DNA of 34,659 bases from an uncultured Clostridia bacterium (GTDB taxonomy: Bacteria > Bacillota > Clostridia > Christensenellales > UBA1242), in contig CALWMK010000002.1 of the NCBI GenBank assembly GCA_944381825.1, forward strand, positions 1 through 34,659, in the 5' to 3' direction. The position numbers were made by a program, and so were the translations under genes. The notes below the pieces were generated by a model. It was not told the DNA's origin. It did no database searches and worked only from the letters and a program-made list of their open reading frames with translations. Shown here piece by piece: positions 1 to 6,611 of this stretch; position 1 is the first letter of the stretch; each line of letters opens with the position of its first letter.

Positions 1-480
1 CCTATACTTTGCAAGTTACTTAAATCAGTTACTTTCGATTTACTAAAATCTGCATATCCCCCTATATTTTTTAAGTTACTTAAGTCTGTTACTTCTGAAT
101 TACTAAAATATGCATTTCCTCCTATATTTTTTAAGTTTCTTAAGTATTGAACTTCTGAATCACTAAAATCTGCACCTCCCCCTATACTTTGCAAGTTACT
201 TAAATCAGTTACTTTCGATTTACTAAAATCTGCATATCCCCCTATATTTTTTAAGTTTCTTAAGTTTGTTACTTGTGAATATCTAAAATCTGCATATCCC
301 CCTATACTTTCCAAGTTACTTAAGTCTGTTACTTCTGAATTACTAAAATATGCATTTCTTCCTATATTTTTTAAGTTTCTTAAGTTTGTTACTTGTGAAT
401 ATCTAAAATCTGCATATCCACCTATACTTTCTAAGCTACTTAAATCTATAACTTCTGAGTCTACAAAATCCGCTTTTCCT
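1..480 (-). repeat. Tandem 60-bp coding repeats (eight units)
   Basis: Eight consecutive 60-bp units, in frame on the minus strand, each encode one 20-residue repeat with the pattern G-x-A-[DY]-F-x-x-S-x-V-x-x-L-x-x-L-x-x-I-G. Units 1-60 and 181-240 are identical at every base; units 241-300 and 361-420 differ only at the last base. The regular spacing of V, L, L and I suggests a solenoid of leucine-rich-repeat type. Base-level identity between non-adjacent units points to recent duplication or gene conversion. The array continues past the window edge. Confidence 0.95.
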
Positions 481-2228
481 ATAACCACCAATAAATTAGA
501 CAAATCTTTAAATTTGCTATTGACTTCTCCAAAAGCTGCCTTTATTTTTTTAACCTTAGTTCCATCCCCTTTAAAATATATCTTTTCTTCTCTACAATTA
601 AAATATTCGGCTAAACAGCTTCGTATATTTGGCATGTTTCTTATTAATTTTTCCTTGTTACTATTAACTCCACCATGCGCTTTGTAATCTTTAAATGTCA
701 AATCTTTAATTAATAATTCTATTTCCTCTTTTTTAAAGGTGTTTTCATTTATCTTTTTGTTCCATTCTATTAAGCGCTTATTCCACTCTTCTTTCTCTAG
801 CCATTTGTCGCCATCTTGTATATCCCTATTCTTTGTCAAAAACTCTATCGCTACCTCTCGATACTCTTCTTCTAATTCTTGGACGTTCCCATTCTGTATC
901 CCTCGCAACTCATCTACTGTATTTCCTCTCATCTTTACCGCTATATGTGGTTTGTTTTCATTATCTACAAATACATAAAAATCTCCATCTTGAAGTTGGT
1001 TTGATGCCAATGTTTTTGTGCACCATGGTGTATCCTTTACTAAAGCTGCTAACTCTTGTGCATTTTGCACATATCTTTTTGAATCTGTATTTTTCCCCTT
1101 GAATCTTAGCCATTTGCCTTTATTATATGTGTTTAGTTTTTCTATCTTAACCGTATTCTTTTCTCTTACTCTTTCATTTGAAAGTGCTAGGCCAGCAAAA
1201 TACAGGTTGGTAAAGTTTGAATCTTCTTTTGTTTTTGTATATATCGTTGAGAGTACATCTTCATTTATTGTTAAATGTCCAGTTATTGTCTCATGTGGTA
1301 TCCTTTTCTCAACTATATGTTTTGTACTCTCTCCTTCCTGCTTTGTCCTATAGCATTTGGTTAGTGTTTCATTTAATATTAAAGCTTTGAAAGCTGGCTC
1401 ATAGTTTGTTCCCTTCAATAGATCCACTATGTGCTTGTATTCTTCCTTTTGATTTCCCCCTAATATCTTCGCCATCTCTTTTAAAACTTCTTTTTTGTTA
1501 TTTTTATATTCCTCTGCTAGTTCTCCCTCTCCCCTATAAACTAATGCCTTTATCTCACTCTCATATTTTCTTTCTAAATATTTATTGTTTTCTATCCTGA
1601 TTGTAAAATATTCCTGGTCTTCTGCAATTTTGTACAACCTCTGCAACTCTTTCTCTATGTCTGCTCTAACTTGTTGATACTTTGTATCTTTATTGGTTGG
1701 CAAAAACTTGCCGTTTTGATAGTAATTTAATACAAATATCTTTTCCCATTGTGTTAGTTGTGCAAATTGTTGCTCTAATTTAACCGATATGTTCAAGCGT
1801 AAATATCTTTTCTCTTTCACCCTTTGCTTTTGTGCGGTTTTAATTTTTGCATAGGCTTTTTGCGCATAGGTACAAACTTTGACTGGAATTTTGCCATTCC
1901 CTATCATCGCATCAATTGTTATCTCTGTCTTTAATATCTCATCGTTGTCATATATCCCATAGTATTTTAATCTATACTCTTTTAGTTTCTCTTCCAATTC
2001 ATCTAAACTAAACCTTGATAAAACTTTCTCTTTGATAGAAAGAAACAACGGTGTGTTTTCATAAAAGTGCAATAGCTCATGGTTGTTCACTAATTCTAAG
2101 TTCCCCGCATTGCTATTTATATATATTGTCTTGTCAAAACAATACCCCAATATATCTTCATCATCAAAAAATTTGGTCTCAATGCCAAAGTTTCTATTTT
2201 GTTCTACTATCTTCTCTTGAATATTCAT
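1..2228 (-). CDS. Large zincin-motif protein with 20-residue leucine-rich-like repeats (3' end outside window)
   Basis: One uninterrupted reading frame of 742 codons runs from an ATG at 2228 off the left edge, so the C-terminus is missing. Near residues 50-54 is HELLH, a zinc-metallopeptidase signature; EITID around 102-106 could hold the third ligand, as in ImmA/IrrE-like zincins. A middle block around residues 400-445 has PWCT, GDFYVFVDN, PHIAVKM and LRGI; I recognise it only as resembling blocks in large uncharacterised accessory proteins (PcfJ-like style), and cannot name it. From about residue 580 come eight 20-residue repeats ending in L..L..IG. No signal peptide or membrane segment is visible. 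The start overlaps the stop of the 54-residue gene upstream (ATGA), with AAGGTG seven bases before it, so the two are probably translated together. Codon use leans to GAG, ATA and AGG, unlike neighbouring genes, which favour GAA and AAA: possible transfer. Function unknown. Confidence 0.85.
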   Translation of the reverse strand, partial: MNIQEKIVEQNRNFGIETKFFDDEDILGYCFDKTIYINSNAGNLELVNNHELLHFYENTPLFLSIKEKVLSRFSLDELEEKLKEYRLKYYGIYDNDEILKTEITIDAMIGNGKIPVKVCTYAQKAYAKIKTAQKQRVKEKRYLRLNISVKLEQQFAQLTQWEKIFVLNYYQNGKFLPTNKDTKYQQVRADIEKELQRLYKIAEDQEYFTIRIENNKYLERKYESEIKALVYRGEGELAEEYKNNKKEVLKEMAKILGGNQKEEYKHIVDLLKGTNYEPAFKALILNETLTKCYRTKQEGESTKHIVEKRIPHETITGHLTINEDVLSTIYTKTKEDSNFTNLYFAGLALSNERVREKNTVKIEKLNTYNKGKWLRFKGKNTDSKRYVQNAQELAALVKDTPWCTKTLASNQLQDGDFYVFVDNENKPHIAVKMRGNTVDELRGIQNGNVQELEEEYREVAIEFLTKNRDIQDGDKWLEKEEWNKRLIEWNKKINENTFKKEEIELLIKDLTFKDYKAHGGVNSNKEKLIRNMPNIRSCLAEYFNCREEKIYFKGDGTKVKKIKAAFGEVNSKFKDLSNLLVVIGKADFVDSEVIDLSSLESIGGYADFRYSQVTNLRNLKNIGRNAYFSNSEVTDLSNLESIGGYADFRYSQVTNLRNLKNIGGYADFSKSKVTDLSNLQSIGGGADFSDSEVQYLRNLKNIGGNAYFSNSEVTDLSNLKNIGGYADFSKSKVTDLSNLQSI

Positions 2229-2389
2229 CTATTCACCTTTTTCATGTTCTCTAGCGCTTGGTCTAGACTTTTACCTTCTTGAAGGAGTTTTTTAATCTTT
2301 TCTTGATTTTTCAAATACTCCTCTTTATGACTTTCCTCAATCCTTACTAAACTTCCATCATAGCTCTTTACTTCTATATATTTTTTCAT
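2225..2389 (-). CDS. 54-residue protein coupled to the large repeat protein
   Basis: A short frame starting ATGAAAAAATAT at 2389 and stopping at 2225 encodes a charged, probably helical protein beginning MKKYIEVKSYDGSLVRIEES and ending in a Lys/Glu-rich helix. Its stop overlaps the ATG of the large gene (ATGA), and its last codons supply that gene's ribosome-binding site. It has no Shine-Dalgarno of its own: a near-consensus promoter places transcription initiation at or beside its ATG (see 2396-2424). I do not recognise a family. The coupling suggests a small partner, chaperone or inhibitor of the large protein, or simply a translational leader; this is inference. Confidence 0.65.
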   Translation of the reverse strand: MKKYIEVKSYDGSLVRIEESHKEEYLKNQEKIKKLLQEGKSLDQALENMKKVNR

Positions 2390-2395
2390 ATCTCT

Positions 2396-2424
2396 ATTAT
2401 ATCTTGTTTATATCTTTTTTTCAA
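2396..2424 (-). promoter_or_regulatory. Sigma-A-type promoter, apparently leaderless
   Basis: On the minus strand TTGAAA (2419-2424) and TATAAT (2396-2401) are separated by 17 bases. Only six bases lie between TATAAT and the ATG at 2389, so the start point should fall on or next to the A of ATG. Confidence 0.7.
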
Positions 2425-2485
2425 GATAGAACTGGAAATTGATTTAAAATTTTAAGTTTATGTTGTTTTATTTTTAAATATTTCT

Positions 2486-2518
2486 ATAAAAAATTCCAAA
2501 GCAAAATGCTTTGGAATT
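2486..2518 (-). terminator. Intrinsic terminator of rpsU
   Basis: A perfect 11-bp stem (AATTCCAAAGC with GCTTTGGAATT, 2492-2502 and 2508-2518) with a five-base loop is followed on the minus strand by a T run, three bases past the rpsU stop. Confidence 0.9.
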
Positions 2519-2521
2519 AGT

Positions 2522-2704
2522 TTATGCTCTTTTTCTAGCTCTTTTTCTAGCGGCTTCAGATTTTTTCTTCCTTTTGACGCTTGGTTTATCATAAGCTTCT
2601 TTCTTTCTTATGTCACCGATTATTCCGTCTTTTTGGCATTTTCTTTTAAATCTTTTAAGAGCGCTTTCTAAGCTTTCATTTTCGCCAACTTTGACCGTTG
2701 TCAC
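2522..2704 (-). CDS. rpsU: 30S ribosomal protein bS21
   Basis: Encodes a 60-residue, very basic small-subunit protein. The core ([14 protein letters not shown] around residues 10-23) and the Arg/Lys-rich tail ending RKRARKRA are typical of bS21, which binds near the 3' end of 16S rRNA and aids initiation. The start codon is GTG at 2704, chosen because AGGCGGTGAG lies just upstream and no ATG is available. It has its own promoter (2743-2771) and terminator (2486-2518), so it is a single-gene unit behind the sigF operon. Confidence 0.93.
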   Translation of the reverse strand: MTTVKVGENESLESALKRFKRKCQKDGIIGDIRKKEAYDKPSVKRKKKSEAARKRARKRA

Positions 2705-2742
2705 CTTATCTCACCGCCTTTTAGTTCCTATATCGTGATATA

Positions 2743-2771
2743 AGTATAGTGAATAAAATTGCTTTTGTCAA
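2743..2771 (-). promoter_or_regulatory. Sigma-A promoter of rpsU with palindrome at the start point
   Basis: TTGACA (2766-2771), a 17-base spacer and TATACT (2743-2748) on the minus strand. Immediately downstream, at about +1 to +14, is TATATCGTGATATA (2729-2742), whose six-base arms are complementary; it may be an operator or a small 5' hairpin. Confidence 0.85.
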
Positions 2772-2799
2772 TAAATAACTAAAATTTATTTTTTAGGAC

Positions 2800-3525
2800 T
2801 CAACTTAATTTTTGTCTTAGTTTTTCCAGTATTTTATTTTCCAATCTTGACACTTGAACTTGAGATATACCCAATTCTTTAGCAATTTCACTTTGAGTCA
2901 TGTCTTTAAAAAAACGCAAAAGAACTATTTGCTTATCTCTACTTTCAAGTTCCTGCAAGGAATTTTTTAAAGAAACAGAATCTAAAAATTCATCGGTTTG
3001 GTCATCTTCAACAAATTTGTCTATTAACAGTTGTGTTTTATTTGCATCATCTCCAAGAGGAGTATAAATTGAAATAGGCATTTTTGATGAATCCATAGTA
3101 AAAACAACTTCACACTCGTCCATGTTAAAATACTTTGCAATTTCTGATGTCGATGGTTTTTTCTGATGTTCTTTAAAATAGGATTCTATAAATTTATTAA
3201 TTAAATAATTTTGGCTTTTAATTGCTCTTGAAACCTTAATACTTCCATCATCTCTTAAAAATCTTTTAATTTCTCCAACAATCATTGGAACAACATAGGT
3301 TGAAAACCTTACATTAAATGATGTATCAAAATTGTTAATAGCTTTTAAAAATCCTATGCAACCTAATTGATATAAATCATCGTATTCTAATCCTTTGTTT
3401 TTAAATCGCTTTAAAACACTTTTTATAAGTGGAGAATTTTCTGTGATTAAAGCTTCTTTTGCTTCTTCATTTCCAAGTTGTGCAAGTTTGACAAGTTCTA
3501 ATGTTTTTTCATAATCCAACATCAT
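2800..3525 (-). CDS. sigF: RNA polymerase sporulation sigma factor F
   Basis: A 241-residue sigma-70 family factor. Region 2 is visible around residues 45-90 (DDLYQLGCIGFLKAINNFD, then FSTYVVPMIVGEIKRF) and a region 4 helix-turn-helix near the C-terminus (SEIAKELGISQVQVSRLE). Sigma F directs the first forespore transcription after asymmetric division. Sigma F and sigma G are close relatives; the assignment to F rests on being third in the order spoIIAA-spoIIAB-sigF. Its ATG overlaps the end of spoIIAB by four bases, so it is coupled to its own anti-sigma factor. Confidence 0.93.
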   Translation of the reverse strand: MMLDYEKTLELVKLAQLGNEEAKEALITENSPLIKSVLKRFKNKGLEYDDLYQLGCIGFLKAINNFDTSFNVRFSTYVVPMIVGEIKRFLRDDGSIKVSRAIKSQNYLINKFIESYFKEHQKKPSTSEIAKYFNMDECEVVFTMDSSKMPISIYTPLGDDANKTQLLIDKFVEDDQTDEFLDSVSLKNSLQELESRDKQIVLLRFFKDMTQSEIAKELGISQVQVSRLENKILEKLRQKLS

Positions 3526-3971
3526 TCACCAACAGCAAGATTTGAACTACTAGCAAATTTCTTTTCCATTGTAACAATCAATCCACTTGGATTGTTTTTT
3601 GAAAGAGTTATATTATCCATAAAGCTTTCCATAACTGTAAAGCCCATACCACTTCGTTCTTGCTCTGGCTTTGTTGTATAAAATGGCTCACATGCTTTTT
3701 TAAAATCTTTTATACCAATACCATAATCTATTACTTGTATGCTAACACTATTATCATCATTTAACTCAACCTTTATGGTTATATCACCTGCTTTTTTAGG
3801 ATATGCATGAACAACTGAATTTGTAACAGCCTCACTAACAGCTGTTTTTATGTCTGTAAGTTCATCCAAAGTTGGATTAGATTGAACACAAAACGCTGCA
3901 ACACATGCTCTTGCAAAGCCTTCATTGATTGATAAAGCCTTAAATGTAATTTCCATTTGATTTATTATCAT
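3522..3971 (-). CDS. spoIIAB: Anti-sigma F factor / serine kinase SpoIIAB
   Basis: A 149-residue GHKL-fold ATP-binding protein. The N box is at residues 47-51 (EAVTN), the G1 box at 82-87 (DYGIGI) and the G2 glycines at 107-111 (SGMGF). The family protein binds sigma F with ATP and holds it inactive, and phosphorylates SpoIIAA on serine. AAAGGAG lies before the ATG at 3971. It sits between its two partners, spoIIAA (11-base gap) and sigF (four-base overlap). Confidence 0.95.
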   Translation of the reverse strand: MIINQMEITFKALSINEGFARACVAAFCVQSNPTLDELTDIKTAVSEAVTNSVVHAYPKKAGDITIKVELNDDNSVSIQVIDYGIGIKDFKKACEPFYTTKPEQERSGMGFTVMESFMDNITLSKNNPSGLIVTMEKKFASSSNLAVGE

Positions 3972-3982
3972 AATTTTCTCCT

Positions 3983-4291
3983 TTAACTTATTTTGGGCAT
4001 GATGTCATAAAGCCCAGTCATTTTAAATATTTTTTCTGCATGAGATGAAGGATTGCATATAAAAATTGAAATTCCCCTATCCTTCATTCTTTTATATCTG
4101 CCAATTAAAACACCAATACCTGTGCTATCCATAAAATCGAGTTCAGAAAGGTCAATGATGATTTGCCTAAAGTCGTTTTTGTCAAAGATTTCATCCAAGG
4201 TATGTCTAGTATGATATGCTGTATGTTCATCTAATTCGCCACACAAAACAACATAAAGAGTGTTATTATAGACCCTACTTTTTATTTGCAT
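3983..4291 (-). CDS. spoIIAA: Anti-anti-sigma F factor SpoIIAA
   Basis: A 102-residue STAS-domain protein. The conserved phosphorylation loop is MDSTGIGVLIG, with the acceptor serine at residue 56. The unphosphorylated form captures SpoIIAB and frees sigma F in the forespore. It is the first gene of the spoIIA operon, with AAGGAG eight bases before the ATG at 4291. The upstream region (4292-4510) contains a terminator-like hairpin and Spo0A-box-like sequences, described separately. Confidence 0.94.
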   Translation of the reverse strand: MQIKSRVYNNTLYVVLCGELDEHTAYHTRHTLDEIFDKNDFRQIIIDLSELDFMDSTGIGVLIGRYKRMKDRGISIFICNPSSHAEKIFKMTGLYDIMPKIS

Positions 4292-4365
4292 ACTTTTTCT
4301 CCTTTTTCTAAAATTTTAACAAAAGTGAACAAAAGAAAAATGAGAGAAAAAGAAGAAAAAAAAAT

Positions 4366-4387
4366 GCTTTTGTCAAAATACAAAAGC
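4366..4387 (-). promoter_or_regulatory. Hairpin with T run and Spo0A-box-like sequence in the spoIIA upstream region
   Basis: GCTTTTGT and ACAAAAGC form an eight-base stem with a six-base loop, followed on the minus strand by A and nine T residues, 74 bases before the spoIIAA start. It looks like an intrinsic terminator or attenuator. One arm contains TTTTGTCAAA (4368-4377), which fits the Spo0A-box pattern TTTGTCRAA; another TGTCAAA is at 4461-4467. A sigma-H-like AAGGAAA lies at about 4440-4446, but its -10 is poor. The hairpin is seen; its role is inferred. Confidence 0.5.
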
Positions 4388-4510
4388 AAATATATAAAAA
4401 TATTATTTTATAATTCCCATTATCATTGCTATAATTAGCTTTCCTTAATATGAGCGAATCTGTCAAAAAAACCAAACTATAATTTATCTCTTCTGTCGAC
4501 CTTTTCTACT

Positions 4511-4537
4511 TAAAAAAAATCCATCATAAAGATGGAT
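4511..4537 (-). terminator. Intrinsic terminator of rnpB
   Basis: ATCCATC (4519-4525), a five-base loop and GATGGAT (4531-4537), followed on the minus strand by a T run, directly after the RNase P RNA. Confidence 0.9.
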
Positions 4538-4545
4538 AATGGTTT

Positions 4546-4883
4546 CAGTCAGTCTATAAGCCGAGTTCTGTATTTGATGGTCATCTATCTAGGCTTGTTG
4601 TTTCCAACAAACTCAAGCGGTGTTTTTAAAGAGTAATGCGAACAACATATACACTCTTTTTAACCTTGCTTCAGGTGGGGTTTACATATGCCTCACAAGT
4701 CTCCAAGTGAGCGGTGGGCTCTTACTCCACCTTTTCACCCTTACCAATTACTTGGCGGTTATTTTCTGTTGCACTTTCCTTAGAGTCGCCTCCACTTGCA
4801 GTTAACAAGCACCCTGTTCTATGAAGCTCGGACTTTCCTCAAATTGCTCATAACAAACAACTTGCGACCATCTGGCTGACTGA
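4546..4883 (-). ncRNA. rnpB: RNase P RNA (M1-type ribozyme)
   Basis: Read on the minus strand, this shows conserved RNase P RNA elements in order: GAGGAAAGTCCGAGCT near the 5' end, CAGGGTG, GAAGGTGGAG-like P10/11 region with AAGAGCCCACCG, AAACCCCACCTG followed by AGCAAG, TAGATAGATGA, and ACAGAACTCGGCTTATAG at the 3' end. The ends pair (CAGTCAGCC with the 3' GACTGACTG), closing helix P1. It is the catalytic RNA that trims tRNA 5' leaders. Boundaries are set from P1 and are accurate to a few bases. A consensus promoter lies just upstream and a terminator just downstream. Confidence 0.95.
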
Positions 4884-4890
4884 TAATTTT

Positions 4891-4919
4891 ATTCTACTAA
4901 AAAAAATAATATTTGTCAA
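4891..4919 (-). promoter_or_regulatory. Sigma-A promoter of rnpB
   Basis: TTGACA (4914-4919), a 17-base spacer and TAGAAT (4891-4896) on the minus strand. The predicted start point falls at the 5' end of the RNase P RNA, which supports both calls. Confidence 0.88.
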
Positions 4920-4924
4920 GGTTG

Positions 4925-4996
4925 TTGTCAATTAAATGAAATCTATATTAAAATTATGTTAATCATCTTTAATCTTTTAATTTCATTAATTGACAA
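4925..4996. repeat. Inverted repeat upstream of rnpB
   Basis: TTGTCAATTAAATGAAAT (4925-4942) and ATTTCATTAATTGACAA (4980-4996) are reverse complements apart from one extra base, around a 37-base AT-rich centre. No coding frame is present. It could be a long hairpin, a regulator site or a tiny mobile-element relic. Confidence 0.6.
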
Positions 4997-5035
4997 CTAG
5001 ACGAATAACAGATAAAGCTATTATTTTTTAGTTAT

Positions 5036-5092
5036 AAAAAAAATCAAGCAGTATACTTGAGCTTTGACTTAAATTAAGAATACTAGCTTGAT
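5036..5092 (-). terminator. Terminator of rpmF
   Basis: ATCAAGC with GCTTGAT (5043-5049, 5086-5092), extended by ATACT/AGTAT pairing with a one-base bulge; an inner CTTAATTTAAG can also pair. A run of T residues follows on the minus strand. Confidence 0.75.
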
Positions 5093-5105
5093 ATTTAATT
5101 TAAAC

Positions 5106-5300
5106 TTAATCTTGTTTCTTTTCTTTTTTCTCTACAACTTTTTTCCCATTGTAGTTTCCACATTTTGGACAAACCACATGAGGTTGTTTTAATTCATGAC
5201 AACTTGGACACTCAATAAGAGTTGGAGCGCAATTTTTAAAATTGGCTGAGTTTCTTGAATTTCTTCTAGCTTTAGAGACCTTACCCTTTGGAACTGCCAT
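5106..5300 (-). CDS. rpmF: 50S ribosomal protein bL32, zinc-ribbon form
   Basis: A 64-residue basic protein starting MAVPKGKVSKARRNSRNS, the usual bL32 N-terminus. Cysteines at 31, 34, 44 and 47 (CPSC and CPKC) form the zinc ribbon of the zinc-dependent (C+) version. GGAGG precedes the ATG at 5300. Own promoter at 5371-5399, own terminator at 5036-5092. Confidence 0.95.
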   Translation of the reverse strand: MAVPKGKVSKARRNSRNSANFKNCAPTLIECPSCHELKQPHVVCPKCGNYNGKKVVEKKEKKQD

Positions 5301-5370
5301 TTCAATTTCCTCCTACATTTTCTCGCTTATTTAATAAAGGCACAAAAATCCTTTGCAAAATACTTAAAAT

Positions 5371-5399
5371 AGTATATTTACTTTAACAATTTTTGTCAA
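5371..5399 (-). promoter_or_regulatory. Sigma-A promoter of rpmF
   Basis: TTGACA (5394-5399), a 17-base spacer and TATACT (5371-5376) on the minus strand, immediately after the ackA stop. Confidence 0.85.
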
Positions 5400-5406
5400 G
5401 TGATTT

Positions 5407-6597
5407 TTATATAAATTTCAAACATTCCTTAGCAATCATAAGCTCTTCATCCGTTGGAATAACAAAAATTTTTACTTTTGAATTTGTATCACTAATTTCA
5501 AACTCCTCTCCTCTAGGAGCATTGTAGTTTTTGTTATTGTCAATTTTAATACCCATAAATTCAAGATTTTCAACAACTTTTTCCCTCAGTTCTGGAGTAT
5601 GCTCTCCACAACCAGCAGTGAAAACAATTGCATCTACACCTCCTAAAATTCCAATATAAGCACAAATATATTTTTTAATTCTATGACAATACATATCAAA
5701 AGCAAGTTTAACATCTTCATTGTCCAAATTTTCAGTTATATCTCGCATATCAGACATTCCATTTCCAATAGCACCCAAAAGCCCACTTTCTTTGTTTAAC
5801 ATTTTAATAACTTCACTAGCAGTCTTGTTTTCTTTATTACAAATAAATTCCACAACAGCAGGATCAATATCGCCACTTCTTGTGTTCATTATAATTCCTT
5901 CAAGAGGAGTGAAGCCCATAGAAGTGTCAAAACTTTTTCCACCTTTAACTGCTGTTATGCTTGCACCACTTCCCAAATGACATGAAACCATATTTAAATC
6001 TTCAAGATTTTTACCCAATAAATCAGCACATCTCAAGGTTACATAATGATGACTAGTACCATGTGCACCATATCTTCTTATTTTGTATTCATCATAGTAT
6101 CTTTTAGGAATGGCATATTTAAAAATATGCTCCGGAATTGATTTATGAAATCCAATATCAAAAACAGCAATATTAGGCTTAGAAGGACAAATTTTCATAG
6201 CCCCTTCAATTCCAGCAATAGCTCCTGGAACATGTAATGGTGAAAAGTCAACCTTGGTTTTAAAATCTTCCAAAATTTCTTTTGTGACTAAAACACTATC
6301 AAAGTATTTATCACCAACATTAACGACTCTGTGACCAAATGCACCAATTTCATCAAGACTTGAAACTACTCCGACTTGTTCGTCTGTAAGTTTTTCTAAA
6401 ACAAAAGCCAAAGCTTCGCTATGGTTTTTTATGTCTTTATCATACTTATTTTCAACACCTTTTGCTTTATATCTTAAAAACGATGCCCCCTCATTAATTC
6501 TCTCAACATTTCCTTTTGCAAGAACTCTTTGTTGTTCCATGTCTAATAGTTGAAATTTCAACGAACTGCTTCCTGCGTTAATTACTAAAACTTTCAT
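5407..6597 (-). CDS. ackA: Acetate kinase
   Basis: A 396-residue enzyme of the usual length, converting acetyl phosphate and ADP to acetate and ATP in fermentation. Family motifs: NAGSSSLKFQL at residues 7-17, YGAHGTSHHYV around 175-185, HLGSGAS around 207 and NTRSGDIDP around 238-246. AAAAAGGAG lies before the ATG at 6597. It follows pta by 14 bases, forming the standard acetyl-CoA-to-acetate operon in the order pta-ackA. No terminator is visible between it and the rpmF promoter. Confidence 0.97.
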   Translation of the reverse strand: MKVLVINAGSSSLKFQLLDMEQQRVLAKGNVERINEGASFLRYKAKGVENKYDKDIKNHSEALAFVLEKLTDEQVGVVSSLDEIGAFGHRVVNVGDKYFDSVLVTKEILEDFKTKVDFSPLHVPGAIAGIEGAMKICPSKPNIAVFDIGFHKSIPEHIFKYAIPKRYYDEYKIRRYGAHGTSHHYVTLRCADLLGKNLEDLNMVSCHLGSGASITAVKGGKSFDTSMGFTPLEGIIMNTRSGDIDPAVVEFICNKENKTASEVIKMLNKESGLLGAIGNGMSDMRDITENLDNEDVKLAFDMYCHRIKKYICAYIGILGGVDAIVFTAGCGEHTPELREKVVENLEFMGIKIDNNKNYNAPRGEEFEISDTNSKVKIFVIPTDEELMIAKECLKFI

Positions 6598-6611
6598 TTT
6601 TTTTCTCCTTT

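Noticed and set aside
1..480. Regular 60-bp repeats, possible CRISPR array
   Set aside because: The units are contiguous without unique spacers and translate in one frame into 20-residue protein repeats.
739..1600. Plus-strand frames of 60-111 codons, rich in Phe/Leu/Ser
   Set aside because: They are antisense to the uninterrupted large minus-strand gene and lack starts with ribosome-binding sites.
2779..2796. CTAAAA/TTTTAG hairpin after sigF as a terminator
   Set aside because: The stem is AT-rich and short, and would be unstable; not enough to call.
4620..4805. Plus-strand frame of 61 codons
   Set aside because: Lies wholly inside the antisense of RNase P RNA, whose conserved elements explain the sequence.
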